Assembly (NCBI RefSeq): GCF_000633535.1
Contig: NZ_AYMR01000024.1
Coordinates: 1 to 64,000 of the forward strand
Origin: Leifsonia aquatica H1aii
GTDB taxonomy: Bacteria; Actinomycetota; Actinomycetes; Actinomycetales; Microbacteriaceae
Reading direction: 5' to 3'
DNA length: 64,000 nucleotides
Position numbers and translations under genes: made by a program
Shown here: positions 7,600 through 16,852 of the stretch, piece by piece
Position numbering within the stretch: the first letter of the stretch is position 1
Layout of the letters: the number at the start of each line of letters is the position of its first letter
Notes under the pieces: model-generated
Told to the model about the DNA's origin: nothing
Database searches by the model: none
The model's input: the letters and a program-made list of their open reading frames with translations, nothing else

Positions 7600-9183
7600 G
7601 TGGCCGGAGGCGACGGTCTTCTCAGCCATGATCTGCTGCCCGGTGAGAAAGGACCCCAGGACGCATGCGGCGTCTTCGGCGTCTGGGCTCCCGGTGAGGA
7701 GGTCGCCAAGCTCAGCTACTTCGGCCTCTACGCGCTGCAGCACCGCGGGCAGGAGTCGGCGGGCATCGCGACCAGCGACGGCGACAAGATCCTCATCTAC
7801 AAGGACATGGGCCTCGTCTCGCAGGTGTTCAACGAGAACGCGCTCAACTCGCTGACCGGGCACATCGCCGTCGGCCACACGCGCTACTCCACCACCGGCG
7901 CCTCCAGCTGGCAGAACGCGCAGCCGACGCTGGGCCGCACCTCCAGCGGCACGGTCGCCCTCGGCCACAACGGCAACCTGACCAACACCGCCCAGCTCAT
8001 GCAGCTCGTGCACGATCGCTACCCGGAGCTCGACGGCGAGCTGACCCGCGGCAACACGACCGACACGGCCGTCGTCACGGCGCTGCTCACCGGCGACCTC
8101 GACCACACGCTCGAGGCGACGGCGCTGGAGGTGCTCCCGCGGCTGCGCGGCGCCTTCTGCCTCGTCTTCATGGATGAGCACACCCTCTACGCCGCTCGCG
8201 ACCCGCAGGGGGTGCGCCCGCTGGTGCTCGGCCGGCTGGAACGCGGCTGGGTCGTCGCATCCGAGACCGCGGCGCTCGACATCGTCGGCGCGAGCTTCGT
8301 GCGCGAGGTGGAGCCGGGCGAGCTCATCGCCGTCGACGAGAACGGTCTGCGCACCACCCGTTTCGCCCCCGAGAAGCGCGCCGGCTGCGTCTTCGAGTAC
8401 GTCTACCTCGCGCGCCCCGACACGACGATCGCCGGCCGCGGCGTCTACGAGGCCCGGGTCGAGATGGGTCGTCAGCTGGCCCGTGAGCACGCGGTCGAGG
8501 CCGACCTCGTCATCCCGACCCCCGAGTCCGGCACTCCCGCGGCGATCGGCTACGCGCAGGCCTCCGGCATCCCGTTCGGGCAGGGCCTGGTCAAGAACTC
8601 GTACGTGGGCCGCACGTTCATCCAGCCCTCGCAGACCATCCGCCAGCGTGGCATCAAGCTCAAGCTGAACCCGCTCAAGGAGGTCATCAAGGGCAAACGT
8701 CTCGTGGTGGTCGACGACTCGATCGTGCGCGGCAACACCCAGCGCGCGCTCGTCTCGATGCTGCGGGAGGCCGGCGCGGCCGAGGTGCACGTGCGGATCT
8801 CCAGCCCGCCGATCACGTGGCCGTGCTTCTACGGCATCGACTTCGCGTCGCGCGCGGAGCTCATCGCGACCGGCCTCGGCGTCGAGGAGGTGCGCCAGTC
8901 CATCGGCGCTGACAGCCTCGGCTACCTGTCGGAGGACGGCATGATCGGCGCGACCGAGCAGCCGCGCGAGCTGCTCTGCACGGCCTGCTTCACGGGGACG
9001 TACCCGATCGAGCTGCCGGATGCGCACCACCTGGGCAAGAACCTCCTGGAGCGTCCCGAGGGCGCCGTCGTGGTCGCCGAGTCCGACACGGGCGCGGATG
9101 CCGCGTCGGACGGCTGCGAGCCCGGCCCGGACGCCGAATACGAGCGCCTGCTCTCGTTCGGCGACCCCGGCCGCCAGGAGTAG
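7600..9183 (+). CDS. purF: amidophosphoribosyltransferase
   Basis: First committed enzyme of purine synthesis: transfers the glutamine amide nitrogen to PRPP, giving phosphoribosylamine. The 527-residue product has a 22-residue propeptide followed by the catalytic nucleophile Cys23 (CGVFGVW), the Ntn glutaminase core (QHRGQESAGIA, GHNGNLTN, RGNTTDT), and the C-terminal phosphoribosyltransferase domain with the PRPP loop VVVDDSIVRGNT. Conserved cysteines in the second half (CVFEYVYLARPD, LLCTACFTGTYP) are consistent with the Fe-S cluster type. The GTG start is preceded by AAAGGGG. It is 25 bases from purM on the same strand. Confidence 0.96.
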   Translation: MAGGDGLLSHDLLPGEKGPQDACGVFGVWAPGEEVAKLSYFGLYALQHRGQESAGIATSDGDKILIYKDMGLVSQVFNENALNSLTGHIAVGHTRYSTTGASSWQNAQPTLGRTSSGTVALGHNGNLTNTAQLMQLVHDRYPELDGELTRGNTTDTAVVTALLTGDLDHTLEATALEVLPRLRGAFCLVFMDEHTLYAARDPQGVRPLVLGRLERGWVVASETAALDIVGASFVREVEPGELIAVDENGLRTTRFAPEKRAGCVFEYVYLARPDTTIAGRGVYEARVEMGRQLAREHAVEADLVIPTPESGTPAAIGYAQASGIPFGQGLVKNSYVGRTFIQPSQTIRQRGIKLKLNPLKEVIKGKRLVVVDDSIVRGNTQRALVSMLREAGAAEVHVRISSPPITWPCFYGIDFASRAELIATGLGVEEVRQSIGADSLGYLSEDGMIGATEQPRELLCTACFTGTYPIELPDAHHLGKNLLERPEGAVVVAESDTGADAASDGCEPGPDAEYERLLSFGDPGRQE

Positions 9184-9196
9184 CCGCCCGCCCGGG

Positions 9197-9202
9197 TACG
9201 AT
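9197..9202 (+). promoter_or_regulatory. -10 hexamer of purM (leaderless)
   Basis: TACGAT, six bases, then GTG at 9209. It gives purM its own leaderless start only 25 bases behind purF. Confidence 0.55.
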
Positions 9203-9208
9203 TGGCGG

Positions 9209-10330
9209 GTGAACGACTCCACCGCATCCTCGTCCTCCTCCTACGCCGCCGCCGGCGTCGACACGGCCGCCGGGGACCGCGCGGTCGAGCTCATGAAGGC
9301 CGCCGTCGCCCGCACCCAGGGCCCCGAGGTCTTCGGCGGAGTGGGTGGGTTCGCCGGGCTCTTCGACGTCTCGGTCCTGAAGGACTTCCGCCGCCCGCTG
9401 CTGGCGACCTCGACCGACGGCGTCGGCACCAAGGTCGCGATCGCGCAGGCGATCGACAAGCACGACACCATCGGCCAGGACCTCGTCGGCATGGTGGTGG
9501 ACGACATCGTCGTGGTGGGCGCCCGCCCGCTGTTCATGACCGACTACATCGCCTGCGGCAAAGTCGTTCCCGAGCGGATCGCGGCCATCGTCGCGGGCAT
9601 CGCGGGGGCGTGCGAGGCGACCGGCACGGCTCTGGTCGGTGGCGAGACCGCCGAGCACCCCGGTCTGCTGGGACCGGACGACTACGACGTGGCCGGTGCC
9701 GCGGTGGGCGCCGTGGAGGCGGACGACCTGCTCGGCGCCGAGCGCGTGCGCGACGGCGACGTGGTGCTGGCGCTGGCCTCCTCGGGGCTGCACTCCAACG
9801 GCTATTCGCTCGTGCGGCACATCCTCGCGCAGCGGGGCATCGGCTTCACCGACCACTCGGACGACTTCGGCGGGCTGGTGGGAGAGGCGCTCCTCGAGCC
9901 GACGCGGCTCTACACGTCCCCCCTGCTGCGCGTGCTGCAGGAGCCGTCGCTGCGCGGGTCCGTGCACTCGCTCAGTCATGTGACGGGCGGCGGCATCGCG
10001 GCGAACCTGGCGCGCGTGCTCCCGGTCGGCTCCTGGGTCGAGGTGGAGCGGTCGACGTGGTCGCCGAGCCCGGTGTTCCGCATCCTGAGCGACCTCGCCG
10101 GCAGCACGCTCGAGTCGTCCGAGGGCACCTGGAACCTCGGCATCGGGATGTTCGCCGTCGTCGCACCTGACGCGGCGGACGCCGTCGCAGCAGCGCTGGC
10201 GGCGGACGGGATCCCGACCTGGCCCGTCGGGGTCATCTCGACCTCTGCGCGCGACCTCTCGGGTTTCGAGCAGGGTGCCAAGGGTGTGGACGGCGGCGCG
10301 GTGCGACTGGTCGGCTCCTACGCCGGATAA
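9209..10330 (+). CDS. purM: phosphoribosylformylglycinamidine cyclo-ligase (AIR synthetase)
   Basis: ATP-dependent ring closure of FGAM to AIR. The 373-residue protein contains YAAAGVD at the N-terminus, the ATP-binding LLATSTDGVGTK segment, DLVGMVVDDIVV, LVGGETAEHPG, the substrate loop SSGLHSNGYSLVR and VTGGGIAANLARVLP, all characteristic of PurM. The GTG at 9209 starts six bases after TACGAT, suggesting an independent leaderless transcript in addition to any read-through from purF. In most actinobacteria a DUF3073 gene follows; here it lies 17 kb away at 27284-27496. Confidence 0.96.
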   Translation: MNDSTASSSSSYAAAGVDTAAGDRAVELMKAAVARTQGPEVFGGVGGFAGLFDVSVLKDFRRPLLATSTDGVGTKVAIAQAIDKHDTIGQDLVGMVVDDIVVVGARPLFMTDYIACGKVVPERIAAIVAGIAGACEATGTALVGGETAEHPGLLGPDDYDVAGAAVGAVEADDLLGAERVRDGDVVLALASSGLHSNGYSLVRHILAQRGIGFTDHSDDFGGLVGEALLEPTRLYTSPLLRVLQEPSLRGSVHSLSHVTGGGIAANLARVLPVGSWVEVERSTWSPSPVFRILSDLAGSTLESSEGTWNLGIGMFAVVAPDAADAVAAALAADGIPTWPVGVISTSARDLSGFEQGAKGVDGGAVRLVGSYAG

Positions 10331-10416
10331 CCGCGGCCCAGCGGGTTCTCGGGCTGGTGCGCGCGAAAGTGTAGCGCTTTAGCACCCGGCCATGTCAACA
10401 TCGATTTCCGGACGTG

Positions 10417-10476
10417 TGAACCTTTCCTGAACGGTTCCGGAACGGGCTGAACGTTCTCTCAGACGCTCCTTAGGCT
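10417..10476 (+). promoter_or_regulatory. PHO-box-like direct repeats and -10 of the phosphatase operon
   Basis: TGAAC, TGAAC and GGAAC start at 10417, 10428 and 10439, an exact 11-bp period, with another TGAAC at 10448; on the complementary strand these read GTTCA repeats as in Streptomyces PHO boxes. A TAGGCT hexamer at 10471-10476 gives a -10, so the repeats cover the -35 region, the position of a PhoP-activated promoter. Confidence 0.6.
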
Positions 10477-10553
10477 GACGATCGCTGCGCTCGCAGCACG
10501 CGGCCACGCCCTCGCGCGGCCGCCTACCCGACCGCCCGAAGGACCTCCCCAGG

Positions 10554-12605
10554 ATGAGATCTCCCGCGCTCTCACGCGCCCTCACGAAGTCGAAGACCCG
10601 AACGGTCCTGGCCGCAGCGGGGGTGGCCGCCGTCGTGGGCGCGGCCACCTTCGCGGGCGGCCTGGCCTTCGCTGCAGGCGGGCTCAACCCGCCCGCCGAG
10701 AACCCCGCTGTGATCTACGCGCCCAACGCCATCCCGGATCGCGTCATCCTCACGCCGAGCTCGACCCCCGCCGTCACCCAGAACGTCTCGTGGCGCACCG
10801 CGAAGGGCGTCGCCGCGAAGGTGCAGCTCTCGCCGCTGAGGAAGGGCCCGGTCACCCCCGCCGGGACATTCGACGCGACCACCACCGTCCAGTTCTCGAC
10901 CGACCTGGGCTACGACATCGCCTACCACACGGCGACGATGACCGGGCTGTCGCCCGCCACGGGCTACCTCTACCGCGTGGGCGACGGCGACACGTGGAGC
11001 GAGTGGTTCGAGTTCCAGACCGCAGCCGACGGCGCGCAGGACTTCTCGTTCCTCATCCAGGGCGATGCGCAGAACGACATCAAGGCCTACGCCTCCCGTG
11101 CCTTCCGCGCCGCGTTCGAGGCGCGCCCGTACGCGAAGGCCGTGGTGCACCTCGGCGACCTGATCGACACCGACGTCTCCGACGCCGAATGGGGCGGGTG
11201 GAACGAGGCGGCCGGCTTCCAGAACGGCTACCTGAACGTGCTCGCCGCCCCCGGCAACCACGAGTACTACCCGGGCCCGCAGCTCACCAAGTACTGGGGC
11301 GCGCAGTTCGAGTACCCGCGGAACGGGCCGACCGGCTCGACCGAGGTCACCAGCTACTTCGACGAGAACACGTACTACGTCGACTACCAGGGTGTGCGGT
11401 TCATCTCCCTCAACGCGAACGCCGCTCCCGGCGCCATGCTCGACGCCGAAACCGCATGGCTCGACCGGGTGCTCGCCGGCAACCCCAACCAGTGGACGGT
11501 CGCCTACATGCACCAGCCGCTGTTCTCGGTCACCAGCGGCCGCGACAACAAGACCGAGCGCGACGCCTGGCTTCCCCTCTTCGAGAAGTACGACACCGAC
11601 CTGGTGCTCGCCGGTCACGATCACGCCTACGGCCGCGGCAACCTCTTCGCCAACGAGAAGGACCTGCCCGCGGGCGCCGACGCGAAGTCCAGCCAGACCG
11701 GCCCGGTCTACCTGGTGACGGTCGCCGGTCCGAAGGCGTACGTCCCGGACCCGGTGGCGTCGAACAACTGGATCACCAACGGCGCCAACATGCGCAGCAT
11801 GAACCACGACGCGCAGATGTACCAGACGGTCGACGTCACGGACGGCGAGATGCACGTCGAGAGCCACTTGGTGACCGGTGAGCTGTTCGACGGCTTCACG
11901 ATCACCAAGAAGGATGGCGCGAAGCTCGTCACGGACGACACGAAGGCGCGCGCGTCGGGACCGGGCTCGGACCGCGCCGCGTACACCGCGCCGCAGCTGC
12001 CGATCCCGGCCACCCCGGGCGCGACGCCGCAGCCGACCTCGACCCCGGAACCGACCTCGACGCCGGAGCCGACGTCCACGCCGCAGCCCACGTCGACCCC
12101 GACGTCCACGCCGCAGCCCACGTCGACCCCGACCTCCACGCCGACCGGCCAGCCCACACCGCAGCCGACCCCGTCGGCCAGCCCCTCGACTCCTGAGCTC
12201 TCGGTGACCGGAGTGGCGGCGGGCGGCGCCCTGCAGATCAAGGGCGGCGGGTTCGCGGCGAACGAGGACCTCGAGGTCACGCTGCACAGCGACCCGGTCA
12301 CCCTCGGCAACTTCGCGGCGGAGGCCGACGGCAGCTACTTCGCCACGCTCCGCATCCCCGCCGACACGGCCCCGGGCCAGCACCGGATCGAGGTGCGCGG
12401 GCTGGAGTCCGGTGCCGTCGTCAGCGTGCCGCTCACGGTCCTCGCGGCCGGCTCGCCGAGCACCGGTGTCCGTGACCTCGCGGCCACCGGCTCGAATGCC
12501 CTCGCCATCGGCATCCCACTCGCCCTCGGCGGTGCGGCGCTCCTCGCCGGCGGCGTCATCGTGGTGCTCCGCACCCGACGCAAGCAGGACGGAGCCGAGG
12601 CCTGA
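10554..12605 (+). CDS. wall-anchored purple-acid-phosphatase-like metallophosphoesterase
   Basis: A 683-residue secreted protein. Residues 1-40 form a signal peptide ending near AFAAG; a fibronectin-III-like purple-acid-phosphatase N-terminal domain follows (about 45-155); the metallophosphoesterase core (about 160-440) shows GDAQND, GDLIDT, GNHEY, the MHQPLF histidine and GHDHAYGR metal ligands. Residues about 489-545 are a Pro/Thr/Ser stalk of repeated PTSTP units, then a beta-sandwich module, and the C-terminus has LAATG at 642-646, a transmembrane helix and an RTRRK tail, the layout of a class-E sortase substrate. It presumably releases phosphate from organic esters outside the cell. The upstream PHO-box-like repeats fit phosphate control. 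Confidence 0.88.
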   Translation: MRSPALSRALTKSKTRTVLAAAGVAAVVGAATFAGGLAFAAGGLNPPAENPAVIYAPNAIPDRVILTPSSTPAVTQNVSWRTAKGVAAKVQLSPLRKGPVTPAGTFDATTTVQFSTDLGYDIAYHTATMTGLSPATGYLYRVGDGDTWSEWFEFQTAADGAQDFSFLIQGDAQNDIKAYASRAFRAAFEARPYAKAVVHLGDLIDTDVSDAEWGGWNEAAGFQNGYLNVLAAPGNHEYYPGPQLTKYWGAQFEYPRNGPTGSTEVTSYFDENTYYVDYQGVRFISLNANAAPGAMLDAETAWLDRVLAGNPNQWTVAYMHQPLFSVTSGRDNKTERDAWLPLFEKYDTDLVLAGHDHAYGRGNLFANEKDLPAGADAKSSQTGPVYLVTVAGPKAYVPDPVASNNWITNGANMRSMNHDAQMYQTVDVTDGEMHVESHLVTGELFDGFTITKKDGAKLVTDDTKARASGPGSDRAAYTAPQLPIPATPGATPQPTSTPEPTSTPEPTSTPQPTSTPTSTPQPTSTPTSTPTGQPTPQPTPSASPSTPELSVTGVAAGGALQIKGGGFAANEDLEVTLHSDPVTLGNFAAEADGSYFATLRIPADTAPGQHRIEVRGLESGAVVSVPLTVLAAGSPSTGVRDLAATGSNALAIGIPLALGGAALLAGGVIVVLRTRRKQDGAEA

Positions 12606-12658
12606 TGCGTGTCACACCCACCCACCCGAGTACCCCTGACCCGAAAGGCCGTCACACG

Positions 12659-15600
12659 ATGACGAACTCGTCGCGGCACCGCCGCACGAAGCCGAGACTG
12701 CTCGGCGCCCTCGCCGCGGTCGCGGTGGCCTGCGGAATGCTCGCCCCCGTCGCCGGGGTCGCGCAGACCGCATCCGCCGCCACCGTCCCGGCCGCACAGC
12801 AATACGTCCCCACCCGCGTGCCCGACCGCGTCGTGCTCACCCCGGCCGCCGACGCCGCCACTGCGCAGTCGGTGACCTGGCGCACCTCCACGGCCGTCAC
12901 CTCCGGCCAGGCGCGGGCGGAGATCCGCGTCGCCGTCTCGCAGGCGTACCGCACGGACGTCACGACCGTTCCGGCGGCCGAGAACACGACGATCGACTCG
13001 GGCTTCGGCTACCAGACGAGCTATCACACGGTCCGGTTCACCGGGCTGTCGCCGAAGACGAAGTACCAGTACCGCGTCGGAGACGGCACGACGTGGAGCG
13101 AGTGGCAGCACTTCTCGACCGCGGCGAAGACCGCCGAGCCGTTCTCGTTCATCTACCTCGGCGACGTGCAGAACGGCATCAAGTCCGACGCCTCCCGCGT
13201 GATCCGCAACGCGTTCCGTGACCGACCCGACGCCAAGATGGTGCTGCAGGCGGGCGACCTGATCGACTCGGCGAACGACGACTCCCAGTGGGGCGAGGTC
13301 TTCAAGGCGGCCGGCTACCAGTTCGGCGAGCAGAACTACCTCGCCGCGGCGGGCAACCACGAGTACGAGGGCGACACCCTCTCCCGTCAGTGGCAGGCGC
13401 AGTTCGACTACCCCGCCAACGGCCCGAAGGACGCCGCGGCGGCCTCCGTCCTGGATGGCACCGTGCACTACAACGACTACCAGGGCGTACGGTTCGTCTC
13501 GCTGAACAGCAACATCACGGAGTCGAAGGCGCTCGCGGTGCAGACCGCGTGGCTCGAGTCGGTGCTGAAGGACAACCCGAACCAGTGGACCGTGGTGTAC
13601 TTCCACCACCCGGTCTTCTCGCTCGACGAGGGCCGCAACAACACGGCCATCCGTCAGGCGTGGGTGCCGCTGTTCGAGAAGTACAACGTCGACCTCGTGC
13701 TGCAGGGCCACGACCACAACTACGGTCGCGGCAACAGCAACGCCGCCGAGAAGGATCTCCCGGCCGGCTGGAACAACGAGCTGAATTACGACGGTCCCGT
13801 CTACGCGGTCTCGGTCGTCGGCAGCAAGATGTACTCCAACGCCGGTCCGCGCCTCTGGACCTCGAACGACGCGCATCTCCGCAAGCTCAAGGGCGACACG
13901 GAGCTGTACCAGCTGATCGACGTCTCCGGCGGCACGCTCCGCTACGAGGCACGCACGGCCGACGGCCAGTACTACGACGGCCTCACCATCGTGAAGAACG
14001 CGGCCGGCAAGGCTGTGACCGACGACAGCAAGCCGGACAAGATCGACGGCAACACGTCGCCCTGCCTCGGCTGCACGCCGAACCCGGATCCGGGCGGCGA
14101 GAACCCGGGGACGGAGAACCCGGACCAGACCGTCGACTACCGCGTCGTGAAGCAGCTCTCGAGCGTCAACAAGTCGAACGCCCAGCTGCCGGCCGGCTCC
14201 GCCTACTCGCAGTCGAAGAAGCGTCTGTACCTGGGCGACCAGAACGGCCGGAGCATCTTCGAGCTGGACCCCGACACCGATGCCGTGACCCGGTCGATGA
14301 CCCTGCCGGAGAACATCCGCGACCTGGGCATCGATGACGAGAAGCAGTTGCTCTACGTGGGTCAGCAGAACCGCAACTGGGTGGTCGTCTCCATCGCGGA
14401 CGCGAACTTCGGCCAGGTCGTCCGCGGCCCGTACACGTTCATCGAGTCGAACCGTTCGATCGATGTGGACCCGGTCGCCGGCCTCGTGTACGGCGCCATC
14501 CCGTCGCGCGGTGTCGAGGTGCTCAACGCATCCGACGGGAAGTCCCTCGGCGTCATCAACGGGACCGCGGACGCGTACTACGTCGCCGCCGACCCGAAGA
14601 CCGGCATCGTCACCACGGCGTACTTCCGCGACGCGGACGGCGCGGTGAACGTCGCCGCGTTCGACCCGAAGAAGGACTACGCGCAGGTGTGGGAGAAGGT
14701 CACCCGGCCGAACGCCCGCCAGCTCGACGTCGACTCGGCCCACGGTCTGGTCTACGTCGGCTACACGGGCACGGCGACCGGCAGCGGCGGCTTCTCCGTC
14801 CTGGACATCGCCACCGGCAAGCAGCTTGGCGATTTCGCCGACCCGAAGTACGGCAAGGACGGCTACGGCATCTCGGTCGACGAGGAGCGCCAGCGGGTGT
14901 TCGTCTCCAACCGTGACTTCCGCCTCAACCCGCCCGGGTCCGAGTCCACCGCGGTCGCGGTCACCATGAGCGAGCGCGTGCTGGACGACACGTTCGAGTA
15001 CACCCCGTCGGCCTCCATCGTCTCGGTGAACAAGTCGAACGCGCAGCTGCCGGCCGGCTCGGCCTATTCGCAGTCGAAGAAGCGTCTGTACCTGGGTGAC
15101 CAGAACAGCCGGAGCATCTTCGAGCTCGACCCGGACACCGACACGGTGACCCGGTCGATGACCCTGCCGGAGAACATCCGCGACCTGGGCATCGATGACG
15201 AGAAGCAGTTGCTCTACGTCGGGCAGCAGAACCGCAACTGGGTGGTCGTCTCCATCGCGGATGCGAACTTCGGTCAGGTCGTGCGTGGGCCGTACGCGTT
15301 CATCGAGTCCAATCGTTCGATCGATGTGGACCCGGTCGCCGGCCTCGTCTACGGCGCCATCCCGTCGCGCGGTGTCGAGGTGCTCAACGCGCTCGACGGG
15401 AAGTCCCTCGGCGTCATCAACGGGACGGTGGACTCCTACTACGTCGCCGCAGACCCGAAGTCCGGCATCATCGCCACGGCGTACTTCGAGGACGCGGACG
15501 GCGCGATCAACATCGCCGCGTTCGACCCGAAGAAGGACTACGCCCAGGTCTGGGAGAAGGTCACCCGGCCGAACGCCCGCCAGCTCGACATCGACTCCGC

Positions 15601-16777
15601 CCACGGGCTCGTCTACGTCGGCTACACGGGCACGGCGGCCGGAACGGGCGGATTCTCGGTGCACCGCATCGCGACCGGCGATAAGGTGGCCGACCTGGCG
15701 GATCCGAAGTTCGGCAAGGACGGCTACGGCATCTCGGTCGATGAGGAGCGCCAGCGGGTGTTCGTCTCCAACCGCGACTTCCGGCTCAACCCGCCCGGGT
15801 CCGAGTCGAAAGCAGTGGCGGTGACCATCAGCCAGCGCAACGGCGTGGCCCCGACGAATCCGGGCACCGACCCGGGAACGGACCCCGGCACGAATCCCGG
15901 AACCGGCACCCCGCCGGCCGGGACCGGCTACACGCCGACCGCGCTGAAGGCCGTGCCGTCGGCGACGGACAACGCGGACCTCGACGTCAAGCCGGTCGGC
16001 TCGGTCGTCGATCCCGTCTCGGGCCACCTGTTCGTCGGCAACGAGATGCGCCCGGCACGGGTGCTCGAGATCGATCCCGTCACCGACAAGCTCGTCGCCA
16101 CCCACGCCGTTCCCGGCGGTGAAGCGGAGGGCGTCCGCGACGTCGCGATCGACAGCGCGAAGGGCGAGCTCTACGTGGCCTATGGCGCGGCCTGGGCCGT
16201 GCTCGACACCAAGACGGACACGGTCAAGCGCGGGCCCTTCACCTTCGCGGCGAACGTGCGCGGGCTTGACGTCGACCTCGCCACCGGCCGCGTGTTCGGC
16301 GCCACCCGCCAGACCGGCTTCCAGGTGATGGACGCGTACACGGGCGCGGCCATCACGACCGTCGACACCGCGGGCGCCGCCAACTGGACGTCGCACGGCA
16401 TCGCCGTCGACACCGTGGCGAACCGTCTCTACGTCACGAACGACAATGCGGCGGGCACGGAGGGCGTGCGCGTCTACGACGCGACGACCTACGCACTGCT
16501 GCAGACCGTGTCCGTGGCGAAGCCGGACTACCGCTCCATCGCGGTGGACCCGGCCGCCGGTCGCCTCTACATCGGTCACTCGACCGACACGTTCGAGGCG
16601 AGCGGGGTGCGCGTCCTGAAGGCCGCCGATCTCACCGAGATCGCGAACTTCTCGGCACACGCCTACGGCAACAAGGTCTACGGCGTCTCAGTCGACGCGT
16701 CGAAGGGCGTCGTGTACGTCTCGGCACGCGACCGCTACCCGGCCGCCCTCATCGCCCTGCAGCGCGCGGCGAAGTAA
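12659..16777 (+). CDS. secreted purple-acid-phosphatase-like enzyme with YVTN beta-propeller
   Basis: A 1372-residue secreted paralogue of the preceding gene. A basic signal peptide (to about residue 42) leads into the same FN3-like and metallophosphoesterase domains, with GDVQNG, GDLIDS, GNHEYE, the YFHHPVF histidine and GHDHNYGR near residue 350. From about residue 500 on it carries three YVTN-type propeller regions; the first two are near-identical 287-residue copies. There is no sortase motif or C-terminal helix, so it is probably released. The ATG at 12659 has GAAAGG upstream and gives the better signal peptide; an ATG at 12605 overlapping the previous stop codon is the alternative. Cotranscribed with the first phosphatase. 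Confidence 0.85.
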   Translation: MTNSSRHRRTKPRLLGALAAVAVACGMLAPVAGVAQTASAATVPAAQQYVPTRVPDRVVLTPAADAATAQSVTWRTSTAVTSGQARAEIRVAVSQAYRTDVTTVPAAENTTIDSGFGYQTSYHTVRFTGLSPKTKYQYRVGDGTTWSEWQHFSTAAKTAEPFSFIYLGDVQNGIKSDASRVIRNAFRDRPDAKMVLQAGDLIDSANDDSQWGEVFKAAGYQFGEQNYLAAAGNHEYEGDTLSRQWQAQFDYPANGPKDAAAASVLDGTVHYNDYQGVRFVSLNSNITESKALAVQTAWLESVLKDNPNQWTVVYFHHPVFSLDEGRNNTAIRQAWVPLFEKYNVDLVLQGHDHNYGRGNSNAAEKDLPAGWNNELNYDGPVYAVSVVGSKMYSNAGPRLWTSNDAHLRKLKGDTELYQLIDVSGGTLRYEARTADGQYYDGLTIVKNAAGKAVTDDSKPDKIDGNTSPCLGCTPNPDPGGENPGTENPDQTVDYRVVKQLSSVNKSNAQLPAGSAYSQSKKRLYLGDQNGRSIFELDPDTDAVTRSMTLPENIRDLGIDDEKQLLYVGQQNRNWVVVSIADANFGQVVRGPYTFIESNRSIDVDPVAGLVYGAIPSRGVEVLNASDGKSLGVINGTADAYYVAADPKTGIVTTAYFRDADGAVNVAAFDPKKDYAQVWEKVTRPNARQLDVDSAHGLVYVGYTGTATGSGGFSVLDIATGKQLGDFADPKYGKDGYGISVDEERQRVFVSNRDFRLNPPGSESTAVAVTMSERVLDDTFEYTPSASIVSVNKSNAQLPAGSAYSQSKKRLYLGDQNSRSIFELDPDTDTVTRSMTLPENIRDLGIDDEKQLLYVGQQNRNWVVVSIADANFGQVVRGPYAFIESNRSIDVDPVAGLVYGAIPSRGVEVLNALDGKSLGVINGTVDSYYVAADPKSGIIATAYFEDADGAINIAAFDPKKDYAQVWEKVTRPNARQLDIDSAHGLVYVGYTGTAAGTGGFSVHRIATGDKVADLADPKFGKDGYGISVDEERQRVFVSNRDFRLNPPGSESKAVAVTISQRNGVAPTNPGTDPGTDPGTNPGTGTPPAGTGYTPTALKAVPSATDNADLDVKPVGSVVDPVSGHLFVGNEMRPARVLEIDPVTDKLVATHAVPGGEAEGVRDVAIDSAKGELYVAYGAAWAVLDTKTDTVKRGPFTFAANVRGLDVDLATGRVFGATRQTGFQVMDAYTGAAITTVDTAGAANWTSHGIAVDTVANRLYVTNDNAAGTEGVRVYDATTYALLQTVSVAKPDYRSIAVDPAAGRLYIGHSTDTFEASGVRVLKAADLTEIANFSAHAYGNKVYGVSVDASKGVVYVSARDRYPAALIALQRAAK
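14163..15839 (+). repeat. 861-bp in-frame tandem duplication inside the propeller phosphatase gene
   Basis: The DNA from about 14163 to 14978 recurs from about 15024 to 15839 at a constant offset of 861 bp (287 codons), with long blocks identical at nucleotide level, for example the segment around 14321-14350 and 15182-15211. Confidence 0.85.
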
Positions 16778-16793
16778 CGAGCCACGTTTCCTC

Positions 16794-16839
16794 GGAACGC
16801 CCGTCTCCCGGCCCGTGCGGCTCGGGAGACGGGCGTTCC
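16794..16839. terminator. bidirectional hairpin between convergent genes
   Basis: Seventeen-base perfect arms (16794-16810 and 16823-16839, GGAACGCCCGTCTCCCG and complement) with a 12-base loop, 17 bases after the phosphatase stop codon and 14 bases beyond the stop of the convergent DUF1648 gene. Confidence 0.8.
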
Positions 16840-16852
16840 GTCGTGCTCGGTC

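Noticed and set aside
12605-12658. ATG overlapping the first phosphatase stop codon as start of the second
   Set aside because: It would add 18 residues rich in Pro/Thr before the signal peptide; the ATG at 12659 has a ribosome site and a normal n-region.
12335-16660. 1441-codon open frame on the minus strand
   Set aside because: It lies antisense to the propeller phosphatase gene, whose domains and signal peptide are clear; the frame stays open because of the high GC content and gives a low-complexity Arg/Val/Asp sequence.
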